Assembly (NCBI RefSeq): GCF_001905095.1
Contig: NZ_LWLS01000071.1
Span: 1-64,000, forward strand
Direction of reading: 5' to 3'
Source: Micromonospora sp. CB01531
Lineage (GTDB): Bacteria > Actinomycetota > Actinomycetes > Mycobacteriales > Micromonosporaceae
DNA: 64,000 bases
Below, in pieces: positions 17,163 through 24,759 of the stretch. Both the position numbers and the translations under genes were made by a program. The notes beneath the pieces were generated by a model. That model saw only the letters and a list, made by a program, of their open reading frames with translations, had not been told where the DNA came from and ran no database searches. Every line of letters starts with the position of its first letter. The stretch's first letter is position 1.

Positions 17163-17633
17163 TCACCGGGTGGCCGGCTCGACCAGCTCGACCAGGACGC
17201 CGCCGGCGTCCTTCGGATGCACGAAGTTGATCCGGGAGTCGGCGGTGCCCCGCTTCGGGGTCTCGTAGAGCAGCCGTACGCCCCGCTCGCGCAGCGCCGC
17301 GCAGGCCGCGTCGATGTCGGTCACCGTGTATGCGACCTGCTGCACGCCCGGCCCGTTGCGGTCCAGGAACTTCGCGATCGTCGACTCCGGCGACAGTGGG
17401 GCGAGCAGTTGCACGCAGCCACCCTCGGTGGTCGGCCCGACGGCCAGCATCGCCTCGCGTACGCCCTGCTCGGCGTTCGTCTCGATGTGCACGCAGCGCA
17501 TCCCGAAGGTGCGCTGGTAGAAGTCGATCGCGGCGTCCAGGTCCGCCACGGCGATCCCGACGTGGTCGATGCGGCGCAGGCCGATGTCTGTGACATAGTC
17601 GGCAGCGGGCTCGACGGGGGAGTTCTCAGCCAT
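17163..17633 (-). CDS. mce: Methylmalonyl-CoA (ethylmalonyl-CoA) epimerase
   Basis: 156 residues of the vicinal-oxygen-chelate fold. The first metal-binding His is in RRIDHVGIAVADLDAAIDFY, a second in QQVAYTVTDID, and the last Glu in GGVLVELVEPA near the end, as in methylmalonyl-CoA epimerases. It interconverts the 2R and 2S forms of methylmalonyl-CoA and can act on ethylmalonyl-CoA, linking Ccr to a mutase. The ATG at 17633 is chosen; the seven upstream residues in frame overlap the operator motif. It diverges from the thiolase gene over 63 bp that holds one palindromic motif. Confidence 0.92.
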   Translation of the reverse strand: MAENSPVEPAADYVTDIGLRRIDHVGIAVADLDAAIDFYQRTFGMRCVHIETNAEQGVREAMLAVGPTTEGGCVQLLAPLSPESTIAKFLDRNGPGVQQVAYTVTDIDAACAALRERGVRLLYETPKRGTADSRINFVHPKDAGGVLVELVEPATR

Positions 17634-17646
17634 GGCGCTAGTCTGA

Positions 17647-17663
17647 CCGAACAATCGTTAAGG
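17647..17663. promoter_or_regulatory. Shared CoA-pathway operator-like motif (copy in the mce/thiolase divergent promoter)
   Basis: CCGAACAATCGTTAAGG, or CCTTAACGATTGTTCGG on the other strand, lies 13 bp before mce and 33 bp before the thiolase. It aligns with the acyl-CoA mutase box at 15 positions with one gap. Its place between two divergent genes would let one regulator control both. Confidence 0.5.
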
Positions 17664-17696
17664 CGTACAGGTCGGCACCCCCCCTCGGAGGCAGGC

Positions 17697-18893
17697 ATGG
17701 CTTCGGTGATCGTCAGCGGCGCGCGGACCCCGATGGGGCGCCTGCTGGGCAACCTCAAGGACCTCCCGGCGACGAAGCTCGGTGGCATCGCGATCAAGTC
17801 GGCGCTGGAGCGCGCCGGCGTGACCCCCGACCAGGTGCAGTACGTGATCATGGGGCAGGTGCTTCAGGCCGGCGCGGGTCAGATCCCGGCCCGCCAGGCG
17901 GCCGTCGAGGCGGGCATCCCGATGACCACCCCGGCGCTGACCATCAACAAGGTCTGCCTCTCCGGTCTGGACGCCATCGCGCTGGCCGACCAGCTCATCC
18001 GGGCCGGCGAGTTCGACATCGTGGTGGCCGGCGGCATGGAGTCGATGACCAACGCCCCGCACCTGCTGCTCGGCCAGCGCAGCGGCTACAAGTACGGCGA
18101 CGTCACGATCAAGGACCACATGGCCCTGGACGGCCTCACCGACGCCTGGGACTGCTGCTCAATGGGCGAGTCGACCGAGCGGCACGGGGCGAAGCACGGC
18201 ATCACCCGCACGGAGCAGGACGCCTTCGCGGCGGCCAGCCACCAGCGCGCCGCGGCCGCCCAGAAGAACGGCCACTTCGCCGAGGAGATCACCCCGGTGG
18301 TCATCCCGCAGCGCAAGGGTGACCCGCTGGTGATCAGCGAGGACGAGGGCATCCGTCCGGACACCACGGCCGAGTCGCTGGCCAAGCTGCGCCCGGCGTT
18401 CGCCAAGGACGGCACCATCACCGCCGGCAGCTCCTCGCCGATCTCCGACGGCGCCGCCGCTGTGGTGGTGATGAGCAAGGCCAAGGCCAAGGAGCTGGGG
18501 CTGACCTGGCTGGCCGAGATCGGCGCGCACGGCAACGTGGCCGGCCCGGACAACTCCCTGCACTCGCAGCCGTCCAACGCCATCAACCACGCCTTGAAGA
18601 AGGCCGGCCTGACCGTCTCCGACCTCGACCTCATCGAGATCAACGAGGCGTTCGCCGCGGTCGGCATCCAGTCCACCCGGGACTTGGCCGTCAGCCCGGA
18701 GAAGGTCAACGTCAACGGCGGTGCCATCGCGCTCGGCCACCCGATCGGCATGTCCGGCGCCCGGCTGGTGCTCACCCTGGCGCTGGAGCTCAAGCGCCGG
18801 GGCGGCGGCACCGGCGCGGCCGCGCTCTGCGGCGGCGGCGGCCAGGGCGACGCGCTGATCATCCACGTGCCGTCGGGTGCCGCTGACCAGTGA
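17697..18893 (+). CDS. Acetyl-CoA C-acetyltransferase (thiolase)
   Basis: 398 residues, a complete biosynthetic-type thiolase. The nucleophilic Cys is in TINKVCLSGLDAIALA, the His of the active site in NGGAIALGHPIGMSGARL and the second Cys in GGTGAAALCGGGGQGDALI. It condenses two acetyl-CoA into acetoacetyl-CoA, the first step toward the Ccr substrate. The ATG at 17697 follows CGGAGG by about 6 nt. MeaB starts 55 bp downstream and is probably co-transcribed. Confidence 0.95.
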   Translation: MASVIVSGARTPMGRLLGNLKDLPATKLGGIAIKSALERAGVTPDQVQYVIMGQVLQAGAGQIPARQAAVEAGIPMTTPALTINKVCLSGLDAIALADQLIRAGEFDIVVAGGMESMTNAPHLLLGQRSGYKYGDVTIKDHMALDGLTDAWDCCSMGESTERHGAKHGITRTEQDAFAAASHQRAAAAQKNGHFAEEITPVVIPQRKGDPLVISEDEGIRPDTTAESLAKLRPAFAKDGTITAGSSSPISDGAAAVVVMSKAKAKELGLTWLAEIGAHGNVAGPDNSLHSQPSNAINHALKKAGLTVSDLDLIEINEAFAAVGIQSTRDLAVSPEKVNVNGGAIALGHPIGMSGARLVLTLALELKRRGGGTGAAALCGGGGQGDALIIHVPSGAADQ

Positions 18894-18948
18894 GCGTGCG
18901 GAGTGAGCCGGGTTTGCGAGCCCCGCAGTCGCGAACTAAGGCGGCAAA

Positions 18949-19953
18949 GTGAGCGAAACCGTCGAGAACGCCCCGGCCGCGGCCACCGGATCGGTGCGTC
19001 GCAGCCGGGACGTGCCGATGCTGGTGGAGCGGGCCCGCGCGGGTGACCCCCGCGCGGTGGCCCGGCTGATCACTCTGGTCGAGTCCGGCGACGAGGTGCT
19101 GCCGCAGGTCGCGGCGGCTCTCGCGCCGTACGCCGGGCACGCCCAGGTGGTCGGGCTGACCGGGTCGCCCGGGGTGGGCAAGTCGACCACGACCAATGAG
19201 CTGGTCCGGGCGCTGCGGGCGCGCGGTCACCGGGTCGGGGTGCTGGCCATCGACCCGTCCAGCCCGTTCACCGGCGGGGCGATCCTCGGCGACCGGGTCC
19301 GGATGCAGGACCACGCGACCGACCCCGGCGTCTACATCCGCTCGATGTCCAGCCGGGGGCACCTCGGCGGGCTCTCCGCGGCGACGCCGCAGGCGGTCCG
19401 GGTGCTGGAGGGCGCTGGCTGCGACGTGGTGCTGGTGGAGACCGTGGGCGTCGGGCAGGCCGAGGTCGAGGTGGCCTCGCTGGCCGACACCACGCTGGTG
19501 CTGCTCGCCCCGGGCATGGGCGACGCCATCCAGGCGGTCAAGGCCGGCATCCTGGAGATCGCCGACGTCTTTGTGGTCAACAAGGCCGACCGGGACGGCG
19601 CCGACGCCACCGTCCGTGACATCCAGGGCATGATCGCGCTGGGCGAGCGCGGGCCGGGGGAGTGGCGGCCGCAGGTGGTCCGGGCGATCGCCGCGCGCGG
19701 CGAGGGGATCGACGACATCGCCGCCGCGATCGACAAGCACCGGGACTGGCTGGAGCGGCACGGCGAGCTGCGCCGCCGCCGGGAGGCGCGGGCCGCCGCC
19801 GAGATCGAGGCGATCGCGCTCGGCACCCTCCGGGCCCGGATCGGTTCGCTGCGCGACGGTACGCAACTGCCGACGCTCGCCGCCAAGGTGGCCGAGGGTG
19901 CGATCGACCCGTACGCCGCCGCCGCCGATTTGCTGGCCCAGCTGGGGGCCTGA
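18949..19953 (+). CDS. meaB: Methylmalonyl-CoA mutase-associated GTPase MeaB
   Basis: 334 residues. The G-protein chaperone gates cobalamin transfer to B12-dependent acyl-CoA mutases and protects them from inactivation. The P-loop is LTGSPGVGKSTTTNEL, the switch region contains VVLVETVGVGQAEVEV, and the base-recognition motif is VVNKADRDGAD. It starts at GTG 18949 (SETVENAPAA). It sits between the thiolase and, after one small gene, the mutase large subunit it presumably serves. Confidence 0.95.
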   Translation: MSETVENAPAAATGSVRRSRDVPMLVERARAGDPRAVARLITLVESGDEVLPQVAAALAPYAGHAQVVGLTGSPGVGKSTTTNELVRALRARGHRVGVLAIDPSSPFTGGAILGDRVRMQDHATDPGVYIRSMSSRGHLGGLSAATPQAVRVLEGAGCDVVLVETVGVGQAEVEVASLADTTLVLLAPGMGDAIQAVKAGILEIADVFVVNKADRDGADATVRDIQGMIALGERGPGEWRPQVVRAIAARGEGIDDIAAAIDKHRDWLERHGELRRRREARAAAEIEAIALGTLRARIGSLRDGTQLPTLAAKVAEGAIDPYAAAADLLAQLGA

Positions 19954-20036
19954 GCGGTCCACTGCGGACCTGGCCCAACTAGTACGCTCGCACCGCCTCA
20001 TGGCGATCGTGGGGTTGGACGAGGGGCGGGTGGAGC

Positions 20037-20450
20037 ATGGCTGACGAGGCGACCCAGGAGCTGTCGGTGACGCCGGACGCGGTGGCGGGCGGCGCGACGC
20101 ACGTCTCCGACGAGGTGGTGGAGAAGATCGCGGTGGCCGCCGCGAAGTCCGTGCCCGGGGTGGCCGAGCTCGGTGGCGACGTGGCGCGGTTCTTCAACGC
20201 GGTGCTGGACCGGGTCGGGCTGGACCAGGTCGGCGACGCGCGGCGGGGTTGCTCGGCGCACGTCACCAACGGCGCGGCGGTGGTCAACCTGGTCATCGTG
20301 ATCGACGGAGGCCGGCCGGTCCCCGAGGTGACCGACGCGGTCCGTTCGGCGGTGACCTCGGCGGTGGAGGCGTACGGGCTGCGGGTCGACGAGATCAACA
20401 TCCGGGTCGACGACGTCGCCCTGGGCGGCCCGGTGGCACCGTCGGCCTGA
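20037..20450 (+). CDS. Asp23/Gls24 family envelope-stress-like protein
   Basis: 137 residues. The Asp23/Gls24 pattern is visible in HVSDEVVEKIAVAAAKSVPGVAELGGDVARF and in the later VTDAVRSAVTSAVEAYGLRVDEINIRVDDV. In firmicutes such proteins associate with the cell envelope; their role in actinomycetes is not settled. It lies 83 bp after meaB and 96 bp before the mutase, on the same strand, but nothing shows a metabolic link. Confidence 0.8.
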   Translation: MADEATQELSVTPDAVAGGATHVSDEVVEKIAVAAAKSVPGVAELGGDVARFFNAVLDRVGLDQVGDARRGCSAHVTNGAAVVNLVIVIDGGRPVPEVTDAVRSAVTSAVEAYGLRVDEINIRVDDVALGGPVAPSA

Positions 20451-20476
20451 GCCTGGTTACCGGCCGGTACCCAGAT

Positions 20477-20494
20477 CCTTAGCGATCGTTCAGG
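20477..20494 (+). promoter_or_regulatory. Shared CoA-pathway operator-like motif (best copy)
   Basis: CCTTAGCGATCGTTCAGG, symmetric about the central CGATCG, lies 52 bp before the acyl-CoA mutase ATG. It is the best copy of the motif also found before the dehydrogenase, mce/thiolase and ccr. Confidence 0.55.
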
Positions 20495-20546
20495 CCACCG
20501 TTCTACACTCGGTCTTCAGTCGAGGACTCGAGGAGGAGCTCCGCGC

Positions 20547-22235
20547 ATGGACGCCGACGAGATCGCCGCCGGTCGGGCCCGCTGGCAGGCCCGCTACGAC
20601 GCCGCCCGCAAGCGGGACGCGGACTTCACCACGCTCTCCGGCATGACCGTGGACCCGGTGTACGGCCCGCCGGAGGGCGTGCCCTACCCCGGATTCGAGC
20701 GGATCGGCTGGCCGGGCGAGTTCCCGTACACCCGGGGGCTCTACCCGACCGGCTACCGCGGGCGGACCTGGACCATCCGGCAGTTCGCCGGCTTCGGCAA
20801 CGCCCAGCAGACCAACGAGCGCTACCAGATGATCCTCGGCGCCGGCGGCGGTGGGCTCTCCGTCGCCTTCGACATGCCGACGCTGATGGGCCGCGACTCC
20901 GACGACCCGCAGTCGCTCGGTGAGGTCGGCCACTGCGGCGTGGCGATCGACTCGGCCGCCGACATGGAGGTGCTGTTCAACGGCATCGACCTGGCCGGCG
21001 TGACCACCTCGATGACCATCTCCGGCCCGGCCGTGCCGGTCTTCTGCATGTACCTGGTCGCCGCCGAGCGGCAGGGCGCCGACCTGTCCCGGCTGGACGG
21101 CACGCTCCAGACGGACATCTTCAAGGAGTACATCGCGCAGAAGGAGTGGCTCTTCGACCCGGAGCCGCACCTGCGCCTGATCGGCGACCTGATGGAGTAC
21201 TGCGCCCGGGAGATCCCGAAGTACAAGCCGCTGTCGGTCTCCGGCTACCACATCCGCGAGGCTGGCGCGACCGCCGCGCAGGAGCTGGCGTACACCCTGG
21301 CCGACGGGTTCGGCTACGTCGAGCTGGGGCTCTCCCGCGGGCTGGATGTCAACGTCTTCGCCCCGGGGCTGAGCTTCTTCTTCGACTCCCACGTGGACTT
21401 CTTCGAGGAGATCGCCAAGTTCCGGGCCGCCCGCCGGATCTGGGCCCGGTGGCTGCGCGACGTCTACGGCGCCACCAGCGAGAAGGCGCTCTGGCTGAAG
21501 TTCCACACCCAGACCGCCGGGGTGTCGCTGACCGCCCAGCAGCCGGTCAACAACGTGGTGCGTACCGCGGTGGAGGCCCTCGCGGCGGTGCTCGGCGGCA
21601 CCAACTCGCTGCACACCAACGCTCTCGACGAGACCCTGGCCCTGCCCACCGACGAGTCGGCCGAGATCGCCCTGCGTACCCAGCAGGTGCTGATGGAGGA
21701 GACCGGGGTGACCAACGTGGCCGACCCGCTCGGCGGCTCCTGGTACGTCGAGGCGCTCACCGACCGGATCGAGGCCGAGGCGGAGGAGATCTTCGCCCGG
21801 ATCAAGCAGCTCGGCGGCGACGGCCCGCACAAGATCGGCCCGATGACCTCGGGCATCCTGCGCGGCATCGAGGACGGCTGGTTCACCGGGCACATCGCCG
21901 AGTCGGCCTTCGTCTACCAGCAGGCGCTGGAGAAGGGCGACAAGAAGATCGTCGGCGTCAACTGCCACACCGGCACCGTCGCCAAGGAGCTGGAGATCCT
22001 GCGCATCTCACACGAGGTGGAGCTGGAGCAGCGCCGGGTGCTCGCCGAGCGCAAGGCCGCCCGCGACGACGCCGCGGTCAAGGCCGCCGTGCAGCGCATG
22101 GTCGAGGTCGGCCGGACCGGGGAGAACATGATCCCCGCCATGCTGGACGCGGTCCGCGCCGAGGCCACCCTCGGCGAGATCTGCGACGCGCTGCGCGCCG
22201 AGTGGGGCGTCTACCGCGAGCCCGCCCGCTTCTGA
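20547..22235 (+). CDS. icmA: B12-dependent acyl-CoA mutase large subunit, isobutyryl-CoA mutase type
   Basis: 562 residues: the TIM-barrel half of a methylmalonyl-CoA-mutase-family enzyme without the C-terminal B12 domain, so a separate small subunit is needed and is not in this window. The two positions that set substrate in the family (Tyr89 and Arg207 in methylmalonyl-CoA mutase) are Phe80 (TIRQFAGFG) and Gln198 (EYIAQKEW) here. From memory this is the Phe/Gln pair, with the same numbering, of isobutyryl-CoA mutase IcmA. The active-site His is in SGYHIREAGA. It likely interconverts n-butyryl- and isobutyryl-CoA. The nearby ccr, thiolase and meaB fit that role. AGGAGGAG precedes the ATG. 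Confidence 0.85.
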   Translation: MDADEIAAGRARWQARYDAARKRDADFTTLSGMTVDPVYGPPEGVPYPGFERIGWPGEFPYTRGLYPTGYRGRTWTIRQFAGFGNAQQTNERYQMILGAGGGGLSVAFDMPTLMGRDSDDPQSLGEVGHCGVAIDSAADMEVLFNGIDLAGVTTSMTISGPAVPVFCMYLVAAERQGADLSRLDGTLQTDIFKEYIAQKEWLFDPEPHLRLIGDLMEYCAREIPKYKPLSVSGYHIREAGATAAQELAYTLADGFGYVELGLSRGLDVNVFAPGLSFFFDSHVDFFEEIAKFRAARRIWARWLRDVYGATSEKALWLKFHTQTAGVSLTAQQPVNNVVRTAVEALAAVLGGTNSLHTNALDETLALPTDESAEIALRTQQVLMEETGVTNVADPLGGSWYVEALTDRIEAEAEEIFARIKQLGGDGPHKIGPMTSGILRGIEDGWFTGHIAESAFVYQQALEKGDKKIVGVNCHTGTVAKELEILRISHEVELEQRRVLAERKAARDDAAVKAAVQRMVEVGRTGENMIPAMLDAVRAEATLGEICDALRAEWGVYREPARF

Positions 22236-22241
22236 GTGACC

Positions 22242-22272
22242 GCGCCGGTGCCGGGACGCCCGGTACCGGCGC
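22242..22272 (+). terminator. Stem-loop terminator after the mutase gene
   Basis: Arms 22242-22255 and 22259-22272 pair over 14 bp with one G-U wobble and loop ACG, 7 bp after the stop. Confidence 0.8.
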
Positions 22273-22350
22273 CCACCTGGCGTGAGAGTTGCAACTGTCG
22301 CCGTCGCGGTTGATCTGAGTTCAGCGGGACACGTGCGAGACTAGATAACC

Positions 22351-23256
22351 ATGAGCGACCCACGGATCACCTCGTCGATCTTCACCCGCGGCGCGGTCGA
22401 CCTCAGCGCCCTGCGCAGCACCGCCCCCAATCCCGCCCCGGCCAAGTCCGGTCCCCCCGCCGGGGCGCCCGGCGGGGCGGTCGGTGGGGTCAGCGTCATC
22501 GACGTCACCGAGGCGACCTTCCAGTCCGAGGTCCTCGAACGCTCGCTGACCACCCCGGTGATTGTGGACTTCTGGGCCGAGTGGTGCGAGCCGTGCAAGC
22601 AGCTCTCCCCGGTGCTGGAACGGCTGGCGGTGGAGGGCGCCGGCGCGTGGGTGCTCGCCAAGGTGGACGTGGACGCCAACCCGCGGATCGCCCAGATGTT
22701 CCGGGTGCAGGGCATCCCGATGGTCTACGCGATCGTCGGCGGGCAGCCGATCGACGCCTTCTCCGGGGTGGTGCCGGAGGCCCAGCTGCGCCAGTGGATC
22801 CAGGCCGTGCTGAAGGCCGGCGGGGTCAGCGTCGAGGCGCCCGAGGACCCGCGCCTCGCCGAGGCCGACGACGCGCTGATGACCGGCGACCTCGACGCGG
22901 CCGAGCGGGCCTACCGGAAGATCCTCGCGGAGTCCCCGGCGGACGCGGCGGCGGAGGCGGGGCTGGCCCAGGTCGGACTGGCCCGCCGGGTGGCCGGCGC
23001 CGACCCGCAGGCCGCGCTCGTCGCCGCGCAGGCCAACCCCGACGACGTCGACGCCCAACTGCTGGCCGCGGACATCGAGGTGCTCAGCGGCCTGGCCGAG
23101 CAGGCCTACCAGCGCCTGGTCGGCCTGGTCCGCCGCACCGCCGGTGACGACCGGGAGAAGGTACGCCAGCACCTGGTCGGCCTGTTCACCATCGCCGGTC
23201 CGGAGGACCCTGCGGTCGCCTCGGCCCGGCGGGCCCTGGCGAGCGCCCTGTTCTGA
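22351..23256 (+). CDS. Thioredoxin-domain protein with TPR-like C-terminus (YbbN/CnoX-like)
   Basis: 301 residues. A thioredoxin domain spans about residues 50-155 with the redox site FWAEWCEPCKQLSPVLERL and the cis-Pro region VQGIPMVYAIVGG. The C-terminal half carries helical repeats of TPR type (LAEADDALMTGDLDAAERAYRKIL). This architecture matches YbbN/CnoX co-chaperone proteins, which protect clients from oxidation and hand them to chaperonins. Here the CxxC is intact (WCEPC), so oxidoreductase activity is possible. It begins at ATG 22351 and ends before a hairpin at 23274-23299. Confidence 0.88.
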   Translation: MSDPRITSSIFTRGAVDLSALRSTAPNPAPAKSGPPAGAPGGAVGGVSVIDVTEATFQSEVLERSLTTPVIVDFWAEWCEPCKQLSPVLERLAVEGAGAWVLAKVDVDANPRIAQMFRVQGIPMVYAIVGGQPIDAFSGVVPEAQLRQWIQAVLKAGGVSVEAPEDPRLAEADDALMTGDLDAAERAYRKILAESPADAAAEAGLAQVGLARRVAGADPQAALVAAQANPDDVDAQLLAADIEVLSGLAEQAYQRLVGLVRRTAGDDREKVRQHLVGLFTIAGPEDPAVASARRALASALF

Positions 23257-23273
23257 GCACGTAGCACGCCAGC

Positions 23274-23299
23274 GCGGGCCGGCGTACCGGCCGGCCCGC
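23274..23299 (+). terminator. Stem-loop terminator after the thioredoxin-TPR gene
   Basis: GCGGGCCGG (23274-23282) pairs exactly with CCGGCCCGC (23291-23299) with an 8-nt loop, 17 bp after the stop. Confidence 0.7.
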
Positions 23300-23323
23300 C
23301 CCGATCATCGAGGACGGGAGCCT

Positions 23324-24712
23324 ATGATGCGCCGGATCGCCGTCCTCGACGCGCCGACCAACCTCGGCTTGCGCCCACCCACGGCCAGCTCGGTCCCGGG
23401 CTGCGCCAAGGCTCCGGGTGCGCTGCGCGACCACGACCTGCTCGCCCGGCTGCGGGCCCGCGACGCGGGCTGCCTCACCCCACCCCGGTACGACCCGGGC
23501 GACTGGCGCCCCGGCGACGGGGTCTGCCATGCCCCGGAGATCGCCGCGTACTCGGCGGCGCTGGCCGACCGGATCGGCGCGATCATCGACCGGGGGGAGT
23601 TCCCGCTGCTGCTCGGCGGGGACTGCTCGGTGCTGCTCGGCTCGGCGCTGGCCATGCACCGGCTCGGTGAGGCGGTGGGCGGCCGGATCGGGCTGGTCTT
23701 TGTCGACGGCCACTCCGACTTCCGGCACCCCGGCAACGCCTCGTACGTGGGCGCGGCGGCGGGGGAGGACCTGGCCCTGGTCACCGGCCGGGGGCAGGCC
23801 GACCTGGCCGCGATCGAGGGGCGACGCCCCTACTTCCGGGACATCGACGTGGTGGTCCTCGGCATCCGGGCGCAGGACGAGTACCGGCTCGACCTGCAGG
23901 CCGCCGGCATCACCACCCGGCCGGTGCCGGCGCTGCGCGCCGAGGGTGCCGCCCGTACCGCCCAGTGGGCACACGAGCAGCTGGCGGACTGCGCCGGCTA
24001 CTGGGTGCACATCGACGTGGACGTGCTCGACCCGGCGGTCATGCCGGCCGTCGACGCCCCCGACCCGGGCGGGATCGCCTTCGCCGAGCTGGAGATCCTG
24101 CTCGCCGGGCTGGTGGACACCCCGCACTGCCTCGGGGTCGAGCTGACCGTCTTCGACCCCGACTACGACCCCGACGGGTCGTACGCCGCCGAGATCGTCA
24201 ACACCGTGGTGGCCGGGCTCGCGCCGGTCTCCGCGCCCAGCGCGACGCCGCCGCGGCTGCTGCCGTCCGGCCCGGTCGCGCCCGCCCCTCGGCCGGGCAA
24301 CGGCCGTCCCGCGAACCGCCGCGTCCTGCCCTCCCCGGTGGCGACTCCGGCCCCCGCGGTCGCCGTGGAGCCGATCGGCCCCGCACCGACCCCAAGCGAG
24401 CTCGCCGACGGCGACCCCGCTGTCTCCCTGGCCGCCGACGTGGACAGCGACGAGGCGCCGTCCGCCGGGACTGCCGGGCCGGGCCCGTTGCCACCGGTGG
24501 GGGCGGACGAGGGCGACGGGCCCGAGCAGGTCGGTCCGGGGTCGGGCCTGCTGCGACGCGTCTCAGCGCGGGACGCGGCTGCGACCCCCGAGCCGGTCGG
24601 GCCGCCCGCGTCGGCGGGTCCGGGCCTGCTGCGCCGGGTACCAGTGGCCGAGGAGGGGCCGACCGCGTCAACCGGCAACGCCTCGTCGCGGCCGGGCATC
24701 GACATCGCCTGA
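23324..24712 (+). CDS. Arginase/agmatinase-family protein with long disordered C-terminal tail
   Basis: 462 residues. Residues 1 to about 300 form an arginase-fold (ureohydrolase) domain. Metal-ligand motifs are LLGGDCSVLLG, FVDGHSDFRHPGN and HIDVDVLDPAVMPAVDAPDPGG. The first motif has Cys where most family members have His (GGDHS), so one metal ligand is changed. The remaining roughly 150 residues are Pro/Ala/Gly-rich and contain a repeated GLLRRV peptide (GSGLLRRVSARD, GPGLLRRVPVAEE). The substrate is uncertain; guanidino compounds are typical. Tandem ATGs at 23324 and 23327 follow GGGAG, and either may be used. Confidence 0.8.
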   Translation: MMRRIAVLDAPTNLGLRPPTASSVPGCAKAPGALRDHDLLARLRARDAGCLTPPRYDPGDWRPGDGVCHAPEIAAYSAALADRIGAIIDRGEFPLLLGGDCSVLLGSALAMHRLGEAVGGRIGLVFVDGHSDFRHPGNASYVGAAAGEDLALVTGRGQADLAAIEGRRPYFRDIDVVVLGIRAQDEYRLDLQAAGITTRPVPALRAEGAARTAQWAHEQLADCAGYWVHIDVDVLDPAVMPAVDAPDPGGIAFAELEILLAGLVDTPHCLGVELTVFDPDYDPDGSYAAEIVNTVVAGLAPVSAPSATPPRLLPSGPVAPAPRPGNGRPANRRVLPSPVATPAPAVAVEPIGPAPTPSELADGDPAVSLAADVDSDEAPSAGTAGPGPLPPVGADEGDGPEQVGPGSGLLRRVSARDAAATPEPVGPPASAGPGLLRRVPVAEEGPTASTGNASSRPGIDIA

Positions 24713-24759
24713 CCTCCGCCGACGCTCGCCTGATCGGGAGAGGGACGGCGGGACGCGGG

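Noticed and set aside
20892..20894. Arg116 of the acyl-CoA mutase (TLMGRDSDD) first looked like an unusual substrate-binding residue in place of Tyr89.
   Set aside because: The recalled specificity pairs are 118 residues apart. The residue 118 before Gln198 is Phe80 in IRQFAGF, aligning with RQYAGF of methylmalonyl-CoA mutase, so Arg116 is not the specificity position.
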